Assembly: GCA_020284085.1 (NCBI GenBank)
Contig: JACEVL010000825.1
Span: forward strand, 531,001-595,000
Length of the DNA: 64,000 nucleotides
Direction: 5' to 3'
Origin: Aporrectodea caliginosa
Lineage: Eukaryota > Annelida > Clitellata > Crassiclitellata > Lumbricidae
Position 1 is the first letter of the stretch; every line of letters starts with the position of its first letter. The notes below the pieces were generated by a model, which was not told the DNA's origin, did not search any database, and was given only the letters and a program-made list of their open reading frames with translations. A program made the position numbers and the translations under genes. Below are positions 1 through 11,500 of the stretch, in pieces.

Positions 1-74
1 TAATGTACATAGGCATAGGAAATGGGGAGATATGGGGGTGAAACCTCGATAAGAATTTGTCTAAATTGGCCGAC

Positions 75-420
75 AAATGAGCCACTGCTACCGGGAGACG
101 TAGGACTGTAGGAGAGGTGTCACTTATATGCCACATTATGTCTGACTACTATTAACTATCACTCGTTTCTTTTATGTGGCCAGACAATGGCGCTGGACTA
201 GCTATTTTATTAAACATGTTAATATTGGTAATCATTGATTGTTTCTGCATGGATTAAATATACCAATAGACTGCTCTATAGGATTGGGGGGTGCGTCAGG
301 TGTACGTATGCAGGTGGGGGAGCGGTGTGTAAAAAAGTACATGTGCATACAGGGAGAGGAAGGACAATGTTTCCGGATTTTTGCATACGTACTAAATGTA
401 TGGTCTCTTAGGAAATTTTA
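75..420 (+). repeat. unclassified dispersed repeat, copy 1
   Basis: Colinear with 32725-33010: GTAGGACTGTAGGAGAGGTG, CTGCATGGATTAAATA, CATACAGGGAGAGGA and CATACGTACTAAATG blocks occur in the same order with many differences. No coding frame or recognisable ends. Confidence 0.75.
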
Positions 421-1149
421 AATGAGGTTTTATATTAGGTTGGGTTAGGAGTGGAAAATAATCTCTAGAAATCGGCTGTTAATGGTTTTGTTTTTTCTTT
501 TTTAACCCTTTAACAAATAACATGTAATAAAATGCATGGGAGACCAATGCAGCTCGTCACTAAAGCCAATAGATATAAAATTAATTTTTTTAAATTTTAC
601 CTGAGGTAGAAAAGATGACTTATAATTTGAAGAAATCTGAAAATGGCCAATCGTTGCTGTTGTAATTGTTAATGTGACGCTAATCGTCACAATTGTAATG
701 GGGGACTCTGTGAGCAGTTCCTTTAAGCGGCGATAGGCGTCGCCAGTATGTGATGTGGTCAAACTTTAGATAACTTTAGCGTAAATAAACCATAGACATC
801 ATATATTAAATGTAAGCTGTCTACGAAATAAACCTACCGCACAACAGAGCACACATTTCACCTATAGCAGCCATTTTTACAGAGTCCCCCATTGTATTCC
901 TCATTGTTGTCTAACTCTGCAAATGTTCCTTGAAAGAGATAATATTATTGTTGTGAATGTATTGTAATTTTGTTTTGTATTGTAATATTTTTATTTTTCA
1001 CCCAAGCTTGAAATGCTATCCAGGACTTGAAAATTCTATGGAGATTAAAATATTCATGCAAGGCTAGAACTAGTCAAGTTTTGACAGAGCAAAAATTGCC
1101 ATAGATGGCTATTTTATGCTATATTAACTCTGCAAATTTATTATTTAGT
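421..1149. other. intronic, no feature seen
   Basis: AT-rich sequence, presumably an intron of the ADAM17-like gene. Nothing recognised. Confidence 0.5.
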
Positions 1150-1487
1150 TCATTCATTCATTCATTTCAGATATTTATATAGCGCCCCTTCAAGATTTCT
1201 ACTCAGAGGCGCTCCCGACTACAGCGCGGACACTGAATCGGAGTTTCGCGCCGAAGCACATGAGCAATTGCGAGTGAAGGACTTGCCAAGGGTCCCTACG
1301 CGGCGGCTTGAGGTGGATTCGAACCAGCAACCCTCCGGCTGCAAGGCACCAAACATACCCCCTTGAGGTGGATTCGAACCCGCAACCCTTCGGCTGCAAG
1401 GCACCAAACATACCCCCTTGAGGTGGATTCGAACCCGCAACCCTCCGGCTGCAAGGCACCGAACATACCCCTACACCACCACGCCCA
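1150..1487 (-). mobile_element. tRNA-derived SINE family 1, triplicated B-box half
   Basis: On the minus strand: GGTGTAGGGGTATGTTCGG (A-box region), then GGGTTCGAATCC (B box), then GTAGGGACCCTTGGCAAGTC, then GGGAGCGCCTCTGAGTAGAA and a GGGGCGCTATATAAAT tail with (GAAT)n. The B-box half is repeated three times with a 55-bp period (units start at 1307, 1362, 1417 on + coordinates). Confidence 0.88.
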
Positions 1488-2381
1488 CAATTATTAATTA
1501 TTAAGTAAATCATTAATAATCCTTTGGGATTTGAAGAAAAGTTTATTATGCTTTGTTCTGATAATTGAAAATGTAGTTATTGTTGCTGTTTTAGCAATTT
1601 TCGCCATGTAGCATTGAAGCAATACGTAATGTGTTGGTATACAAAGCTGATGTTTGCTTTGTTAAACCAGGTAATTACAAACTATTACTGGTCACTTCAG
1701 AAATCTTCCTGTAGTCTGTTTAAATTTGAAAGCCAAACCAAACTCACTGACCATCAGTATGTATGTTTAGCAACACCTGTTTTTACATTGGTGGAAGTTT
1801 TAACTACTGTAGTTTGCTGTGAAGTTATAGAAGTATTGACAGCATTAGTTTTTCTATCAGTATAAATGTCAATGTATTAATATTTATTATTATAATTTAT
1901 GTTTAATTATCATGTATATATTATTTATTATTATTAACATTTATTTACTATTAGCATTAATTTATATTAATAGAAATGTTAGCAGCAGCAGTTATTCCTT
2001 GAATGTTAACTGTCTTCAGGTTTTTGGTCGAATGAATGATAGTGGTATTAGTTTTTGTATCAAAGGAATTATCACTGAAAGTTGTTTGTCTGTCAGTAGA
2101 AACATTATTAAAATAGGTCAGGCAGAGGTCAAATGATGTATGGGTCCAATGAAAGCAGTAGATAAGTTTTCTACTTCTCTCCTTTCTGACATAAATCATC
2201 TTCGGATACTCTGGTTATTCTTTCCGTCTTTCTGCCTCTCTGTATTTCTCTGTTTGTCTGTCTTGCCCTTTGTTTGTGTCTTTCCTTACCTGGCTGCAGC
2301 CTATAGTTCTTAGAGTACTTGCAGATTAATATTTCAGTTGATTTGGCAACTCGTTTCTGTAAATTTTCAATCTTTTTGCAG
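1488..2381. other. intronic, no feature seen
   Basis: AT-rich with no catalytic-domain exon of ADAM17 found. Confidence 0.5.
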
Positions 2382-2502
2382 ATGAGTCAAGACCGTTTTG
2401 TGGTAACTATCTTTTGGACACGGGTGAACAGTGTGATGAAGGACCTGTCGGGCGACAATGCTGTAATAGTTTGTGCCAGCTTAAGCCTGGTAAACAGTGC
2501 AG
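2382..2502 (+). CDS. ADAM17: ADAM17-like exon: start of disintegrin domain
   Basis: The acceptor is a pyrimidine run ending tttttgcag; the donor is CAG/gtgggc. The frame enters with two bases, then reads ESRPFCGNYLLDTGEQC and on to LCQLKPGKQC. CGN and the paired CC are standard at the start of ADAM disintegrin domains. It ends with two bases (AG) completed by T of the next exon to give Ser. Confidence 0.88.
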
Positions 2503-5500
2503 GTGGGCTGATTACTAATTTAAATCTCCTAAATGTGCAGGCGATTGATGTAAACACTTACGTCATATGCCACTCCTTTTTATAGTTTTTATTTTGCGTA
2601 CTGGTCATCTATTTGGAATTTGTGAACTCATACTTTGCATGAGAAGGCATGATGGGATCGATTTTATGTACAGAAGTGTGGCGCTTGTGTATCATCATGA
2701 CCCTCAGATTGTAACAATTATCGATCCAGCTCCCTGATGTATGCCGGAGCAGTGCCAGCAGTCGAGTCTTGTGTCAGCGTAGTGATATTGAATGCAGTGT
2801 TCTTCATAGCAGGAAGCCAGTGTAGCATTTCTTGAATATAGTCCGTTATATGCGAATCGTTTGGCTTGTTGGTTATGACTCGAGCAGCTCAGTTAAAGAC
2901 GAACTGGATCTCGTGCAACGAAAACATTGGTAGAGTAGTGAGGATAGAATTGCAATGATCCGATTACTGGTAGACTAAATGTTATGTTGCTGAAATAATA
3001 ATAGCTGATTTTGCTTGGATTTTTCCGGATTTTAATGAGATTTTTGTTCTGTTTTAGTGACTTGCATGACCCCTGTTGTGAGAACTGTAGCATTGCTACT
3101 GCAGGGAAACCCTGTAGAGACCCAAACGTGAAACCTTGCTCAGAATTACCTCAGTGCGAATATCCTTTCAATTTTATCTGTCTCAGGCTTCATTGTTGTT
3201 CTCCGATTGGGTGTTTTCTTAGAATTATTTTCTTAGTAAAGGTCATCTTTCTTAGATATTTTAAGTTTCAGTTTCTTCCCTCTATCTGCCTTCTATTCCA
3301 CTTTATAGTTAAGTCTGTTGACTTGATAAGTTAGCCATTACAATTTTAGATCAACCTATATGTGTACTGTCATATTCCATTGTAAAGTTCAACTTGTTTT
3401 GTTTGTCAACTAATTCCAGTAGTAATGAATTCAGTTTGAAATCTGCCTTTTAGTTCACAAAACGTTGCACTCAAATCAGGTTACTTATCTCTTCCCGTTG
3501 TTTAATAGCCCAACTCTTGCTGTGCCTTGCACCAATGCAGTACAGTTTCATCTGAAGTGACCATTGATGGCTGCCTTGTGCATGATGGTAATGGTGCTAT
3601 AGAAGTCATTAGATTAGATTTGAAATGCAGTCTGTCTTTTTTCCATTTATTTGATATTTTGAAGTCCTGCTTTGAAATTCAAATTCAACCTCTATGGATT
3701 GGTTCCATGATTGATGTTATGCAAACTGATTTTGCTAAACTATTATGAAGTTAACCTTTATCCTGTGTGTTCTGTCTTGGTATGAATACTTAGATTGGTA
3801 CAAATCTTAAATGTAGTAACATGAAATACAGCATTAAATTTTTGTTGGCTATTATGGATCAATTATGAACCTTAACAGCTGCTAACTGGTAACTCTTCAT
3901 CCTGTCCAAAGCCACCTGCAAAGCCAGACGGTGTGCAATGTGAGAATCAGTAAGTTGTTTTTATCTTTTCTTGTTTTTTGCTAATTATTTCTTATAAATT
4001 TGGTTTGTTTGGGTATCATTTGTCACAGATTAAGGAGAGACAGGGAACATTCAACTGTAAAATTTTGACCAAAATCCTGGTGATTTTTCATTAATTTCCA
4101 GACAGTCCATAGTCATATTCACTGGACCAGCATTGTGGCACTATTGCAACTGGTGGTCTGCTAATTGGCACAATGTGGTCCCAGCCAATGCAGTTGTCGG
4201 GGAAATTAATAGCCATGCAAGAGCTCTGCTAGAAAACATTCTGCTGATGTATAACAAATGTCCAGTTGGCTTTTTGCTTGGGGATCAAGCAAACTCTTCA
4301 CAGGATTTGAAATGACAGTACCAGCAGTTGTTCACACACACAATGCATGCACACACACACACCTAAGCACACACACACATACAGTGCATGCTAAATGACA
4401 AAGACTAGTCCAAGTTCACAGTTGTTTAGTTTGATATTAGATTCAGAAACCATGCAACAGAACTTCAGTTTTAGGATAGTTTCATTGGCAAAACATCTGC
4501 ATGTATACTGAGCACTTGCAGGACACTGGAGGAGGATGCAAAGCCTTGTGACATCCTGATTTGTGCCCAGGTCTTAAGGATTATTTCTCTTGCTCCTTCA
4601 GGATCTAAGAAGAAGAAATGGACAATTCCCGACGTAGCACTGTAATGTTTGTGCTAGTTTCATTATCATAATCATCATCACTATTAGCGTTGAGCTGATA
4701 ACCGGTTGGTGTGCACTGCACATTAGTACCGTTCATATTGCTTTGTCCTTACTATGGGTGCTTATCCAACACCATACACTTATGCAGGCAAGAGTTAACT
4801 TGTTAGAGTTTTTAAATGACACTGATCATAGGTTTAGGAGTAGTGGCAAAAGTGTTGTTTGGCTTGAAACTCATTTATGCACTTGTTAGTTTTCTGTTGG
4901 GTTTGTCACTTGGTGTTTTGTAACTGCGTGTGACAGAGGTGTGTGTGTTAACAAAACGTGTACCTCCATCTGTGAATACAACAACAAAACTCAGTGCGCC
5001 TGTGACTCAGGTAGAATCAGTTGGATTGCTCGTTTAATGACAGTGCATGCTCACCAGAGATGGACCGTAACTAATCAATTAGATTTTAATCAATTAGATA
5101 ATTATTAAACAAACAGCTAATTCTGATTCTAATCAATGAGCTGTCACCTGATTCTAATTCTAATTGATTGCAATTTTTATCTAATTCTAGTCGTAAAACG
5201 ATTAGCTATTCGATTAGATCAACTTTTCTCTATATGCTTCTCACAATGACTGCAGGCGACTGGTTATAACAAAATTATCCTGAATTTGTTGAACGTTCTT
5301 TAATAGTTTTGAGATAAAAGTGGTATCGGAAGGAAGAGCAAAATTAATAGAGAAGTGTAAAAGATGCAGTAAAAATTATCAATGCTAGTTGGAAGCCAGC
5401 TTACATATCATCAAACTTCGTCAGTGAAGATGAAGTTCAAATTGACTTATATATTGTGGACTGACTGCATGGTTCTTCATCTAATTCTAAATGCTAATTG

Positions 5501-8500
5501 ATTAGCTAATTCTAATTCTAATTGATTAGCTATTTAACTAATTGTGCCCATCTCTGATGCTCATTGCTCAACTCCTCTTGCATGCTCTGAATTTTCACAC
5601 TCAGTGTAAACCCTTCCCTTGCCACCAGCAAGATATAGCATAGCTTAGCGTCTCTTTTGAATGCTTGGTACTGGCTTTAGAGTTTCAGTGTAAGGTTGAT
5701 CCTTCATTGCATGATCTGTAATGGCTATACTTGTTCACATTCTATTACTGAACATTCATTGACCACATGCAGTTGTCCTTAAGAATTGCAGCTATTTAAC
5801 ACTTTAATGACGAGCATGTAGTAAAAGTGACTGGGAAACCAATGCAGCTAGTCGTTAAAGTGTTAACTAATGCTATGAAAGCTTTCAGTTTGCTTCTGCT
5901 GAAATGGAAGTTTACCTTTCTGACTTAACCAGTTTTAACTATCCATATGACTTATGGTACCTCCATCTCTCACAGTATGGTACTCTGGCTTAATGTCCTA
6001 TGTTGCTGTGTGCCAACTTGTTTTGCAGAATAAATGAATATACAAACATCTGTTGACGATGATTGTGAATTTGTTTATCAGCGGCGCTGAATAAGGTTGC
6101 CTGAATTCCTGTTTTTCTCCATCAAATTTTATTTCTATTTGTTTTCATTCTGTAGACTTTTTATGGATTTTTCACGAAGCTCTTAAAAGGTCCTTTGTAA
6201 CTTCTTACTGTAGTACATTTCACTACACTGGACATTTCTGCTAATTTGCTCCACTCACAATTAATCCCACCACTTAAGATCAGCTTCCTCTGGGGGACTG
6301 TTTTTTCTGACTTACCAAGCATATGTTTGTCCTGTCTTACCAAAAACGCTGTGTAGCTCATGTATTTTCACACTCTGGTCTTGACTGGAATTCACTACTA
6401 CCCGCTTTGAGGAACTCTCTTTTTCATTTCACAAATGATTGAAGACATTTAGTTACCCAGCTACTGGTGCTTTTGAGTTGAATTCATGAATTAGCTTAAT
6501 CTAAGTAATGATTTTTATAAGAAAAGATAACTAAACTAAATGCCTACAGGTGTAATTTATTGTGTGCCCTGTAAAAGTGTCTGATCAGTCCAGATTTCAA
6601 AGTTTTTATTATCCTGGCTCATTTGGCTGAATTGTAAGTACTGTTTGTGTATGTGGTATGTGCAAGTACCTTTGAACGTTCATTGGTTGCAATTTCAATT
6701 ATTTTCATTAGGGAACAACCGCATAGACATTTTCTACCGGGTAGCAAATCCGAGTATTTGGATGTACTATTTGCCGGATCCGGGTACGAACCGAGTACCG
6801 TTTTTTACATGTAATAAAAAAATATCAGCATAAACATTATTATTTTTTTACCTGTAATAATGAACCAATTAGATATATATATACAAATACGACAGCGACT
6901 GTAAGTCTCTATTAGTGTATTTTGTGACTTTATAGTACGAAGGGCTAGAACAATGACAACCAATCTCAGCGCTAAATAGCGATTTTCGGTTAAATACTTA
7001 AATTGTTGCAGAAATTTAGTTCAGTTGTATAATTTATTTGTAAATTGTAACTATAATCTTGAGATCAAAAATATATAATTGATCGAATTCCAAAAATTGT
7101 AGGTATTTGCGTGGGTATTATTTGCCGAGGCGAATAGTTCCGAAAAACCCGATATCCGGCCGGGGCAAATGGCCGAAGCGATTTCCGGTTGTTCCCTAAT
7201 TTTCATCATCGTATGTTTTCTGGATAAATATTCAGAGGATTAGCTCAACACTACATTTTCTGTGTACCTTTAGTTACAGTTACTTAGATTGTTATGTCAG
7301 CCTCACAGCACACTCCAGCGCTTCCAACGGCTCTTAAAGATACTACCATTAAAAATGGTACTAGTAGCATTAAAGACACCTTTTTGTATCTGATTGATAG
7401 CTGTGTACACACTACACAGCTTAAGGTGGACTGTTACATTGCATTACCAGGTGTGTATGGTCTGATGCATGTATTGTACTTAGTTACTTATATGCATGTT
7501 TACATATATATGTTGAAGTGGATGCGCATGTGTAGAATGATTCTTATTCTGTCAATGCTTATCATATTGATCACTTGAAAACCAAATGCTCACTGGAGCC
7601 GTGGTTTGATGACCAAAATCTCTTTTTAACTATTTAATTGTAGAATAATTTCTGTTTCAAGCTTTGCTATCATTCTCACTTCTTCGTTAAAGTGTACCCC
7701 TTCCATTTATAGTAATTGTATTTGTTATTACATTTTGAAATTAATATAGCACTACTTTGGGGAAAGTAATCAGAGGTGCTCAGATTACTGTTCGTGGGGT
7801 GGCAAAATGTTTGATGACTTCATAAAACTGCTACCTTTTTGAGTACAGGTAAATGCTTTTGCTAAGGTACTCTGTACTTGGACTTTGTTGGAATGTCAGA
7901 TAAATTTTCTTGCTTTTTACCTCATAAGTTGTGCATGTAATGGGGAGTGTAAAGTGGATACAGTAAGCCAAGCAATCAGAGGAGTGGCACCATTGGACAT
8001 TTGAACCTGCTCAAGGGCAGAAAACTTGAAGAGAAAGACCTCATAAGTTGATTTCTGTTGTAGTGTGTGCAGATAGTTTTTCCTCTCGGATTCAGTGTGT
8101 CATGCTAAATAGGCAAAAATCTACTTTACCATTGCTTCTGTATAATGGCAGAATGGGTTACAGTATACTTTAAGTCAAGATTTACTGAATTTTGTTGTAA
8201 GAATTTTTACTAGTGTTTACTTGATTGCTGGGAATAAATTTCAGGCTACCAGTGCCTTCCTGAGGTGTCGTTGACTCTGGGTACTAAGCAGACTGCTATA
8301 GCAGAGATCTCTACTTTTAATTCTTCTAAAAGTGCATCTATATATAGAATATAGAATCTTCGTTTATTCATAACACATTGTCAGGACGTAATGCGATTAC
8401 AAGAAAAAACAAAAAAGATGTAGGCATTGGCTATTCCGTTTAAAGTTTGGTCCAGGATATTATTGGCTTTTATTTGATTTGTTAATCTAGTGCCGATTTA

Positions 8501-11500
8501 TTTCTTGTAATTGTACATTTTGTAATTGCAAGTTTATATTCGGATCGATTGGGTTTGAACTTTGAAGCACTTACGGAAATGACGCAAAGATGAAGGAAAG
8601 AAAGGTCAAGATGTGCTACCGTGCCTCTTTGACCTCGAGTAATCAGTGATTCAGTGTACATCACCTTACAAAGTAGGTTTTGAAAGGATCTGAATGGTCA
8701 TTAGCCCGTGAGATGTATGTCTGGCATTGGTTTGCTAATGAGTTTATATGTAATGCAGTCTGATGCACTATTGACAGATTATTATTTATTATAAATTTGC
8801 CTCTTTGTTTTATTTCCTTCTTCAGTGGAACTTTCGTGTAGAATATGCTGTCGAAATTCGACGAATGAGAATGACACCTGTGAACCGTATCGGATGCTCA
8901 ATGACACAATGGACTTTGGGAACGTATCTGACAACACTCCTTGTCCAATTGGAGTCTGCTTTAACGTAGGATTTCTTTGTTGATATTTTTTGTCACAGGT
9001 GTTGGCTTCACTCTGTTGATTTCGCCCCTTTCATAATTGTAATCATAAGTGTAAATTTTCACAGCGCCACTTTAATAGAAACTCCTCGAATGTGCATCCG
9101 ACCATGGTCGTGCTTTGACAATGATCGAATGCTATGGTCTTCAACCTCCGGTGAAATAAGGGTAAAGAAACAACTTGAAGCTCATATTGCAGGTTGCATG
9201 AGAGCTTGTAATGGAATGAATGATCTACCTTCATTAGATATTGGTACTTGGCACATACTTGTCCGCGTAGGGACCCTGGTCAAGTCCTTCACTCGCAATT
9301 GCTCATGCTCTTCGGTGTGAAACTCCGATTCAGTGTCCGCGCTGTAGTCGGGAGCGCCTCTGAGTAGAAATCTTGAAGGGGTGGTATAACAAGTGCTCAT
9401 ACATACATACATACATACATACATACATACATACATACATACATACATACATACATACATACATACATACATACATAGCTTAAAGGTAAAGTATGATGTA
9501 TGCTTGTGTGGGACATGTTAGCCAATTAGTTAGCGTGCTGGCCTTGTAACGCGAAGAGTATGAGCTCCGAGACGATTACTGTCTATTAACCTCGAACAAT
9601 CCATTCACTTATAATTGCTCAGTGTTATACACTGATGCTTGGTCTCTGTAGTGGCACTTAAATAATTCATAGTAATCATAACAAATTATGTGTCCAGCAT
9701 GCAAAGCTCTATCAACAAAAGTCCTCAATAGACCATTCTTGTGGTTGCAGGAACTTCTGGGTGAGGCACAGATACGACTACAGCAACAGCTGCACATCCC
9801 TCCAGTGTAGTTGCATGGATCCACTGTCAGTGGTCAAAATACTTAACACATGAGGATTGAGCTCTGGATGTATCTAGTAGAAGGGCCTATGTGTGAGCTA
9901 GTGTAACAATTTTGATGGATAATTTCAAATATCTGATTGCTGTTGTGTTTTTTCAATGTTCAGGGTGTTTGCTCAAAAGTGACCGACATGAGTTTGAAAC
10001 GTTCCTGGAGGTTTATTGATATCATATCCGTTGCACATTTTGGTATGTTTGTCTGTTGTGTTATGAGTCTTTGCTACTTGGTTGCTGTTTAATGACACTG
10101 TGTCATAACAAAGATGATTAGTGTCACCCTCCTCCTTTCTCCAGGCTTGGGACTGGCACTACCACAGGTAGGGTAGTGGCAGAGTTCTATGAGTCTTTAA
10201 AGACAGTGTCTTATATTGTTGATCAGAACAGTGGGAGACACTTATTTCCTGTTCTTAGCTGTTTGAGTCGCCAGGGACGCCAGGGAAGCCCAAAGTCCAA
10301 GACACATGGCTAGTGTGTTGTAGGACTTGCAGTTCTTTCTTACTTAATGACAGTATCAAGCTGTACTACAGTAATTGGTTTCAGAGACACCTATTCACAA
10401 ACAACTTGCTCAGGGAGACTGCTCAGGGTTGATATATGGAGCCCATCCATCATTCATAAACTTTGCAACATTTGTCTGCAGTAGTGCTTTCCATTGTTTA
10501 AAGACATTATATTGACGTCATCCTTTTCCTTTATCCAGGTTTGGTACTGGCACCACCCAAAGTGGCAAGTACCTGCCAAATAGATACATCAGTCTTCATC
10601 AACTGTGTCATTTATGAGGATCTACATAACATTATCATCTTCAGCATTGTTATCCCATAAAAGTGACAAGCTATGCCATGCGATTTCGCACACACTATAG
10701 AATTATAACTTCCCGATATATTCTGGTGTTTGTGCATGATGAAGACAGTATCAACATGTATTTTAAAAGTAGATTTTAAATTTCTGCATTTCAGTTGTTT
10801 TCATGAAGAACAACATTGTGGGTACAGTGATCGTTTTGTCATTGTTGGTTTGGATTCCTGCCAGCTGCACTGTCTCCTATATTGTAAGTGCAATATTTTT
10901 TTATGACATTCTTTATCTTTTTTCCTTAATTTTAAAAGCAACAGAAGCCAGAACTTGTATAATTTACCTTTAAGAAGCCAGACCATTTTTTAATATACCG
11001 TTAAGAAGCGAGAACATTTCTAGCTTACCTTTAAGAAGACAAGACATTTATAAATTGCCCTTAAGAAGCCAGTACAATTATACATTTCCCTTAAAAAAGC
11101 CAGAACATTTATAAATTGCCCTTAAGAAACCAGGACATTTATACATTGCCTCTAAGAAGCCAGTGCATTTGATTGCTTAGCAGATAGATGGCTATGTAAT
11201 TAACTTACACCCATTTTCTTTGACACGATAACAACTGCAAAACAGCAATTAAAAAAACAAAGACTATTGTATTGATGTTTGATTTGTTGGCAGGATCGAA
11301 AACGAGCCAAGGCGGATCAGGATGGCATCAACTGGCTCCGCATTACAGTAAGTCGGTTACGGATGTGCAGCATGATGAGTGGCTTGAGACTATATTATGT
11401 CAAGTCTAATCTTACCTAACCTGGTAATTTCTACACAGTATCATCATCTTAGTGTGGAGGTACGGTTGCTGAATGGGTAGCGCACTTAGACTCTAACACA

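Noticed and set aside
3058..3334. GT-AG resolution of the second ADAM17-like exon (donors GTGCGA at 3154 or GTAAAG at 3235)
   Set aside because: The first gives a stop after joining to the AG at 3878; the second adds sequence unlike any ADAM. The AT-AC model restores homology exactly.
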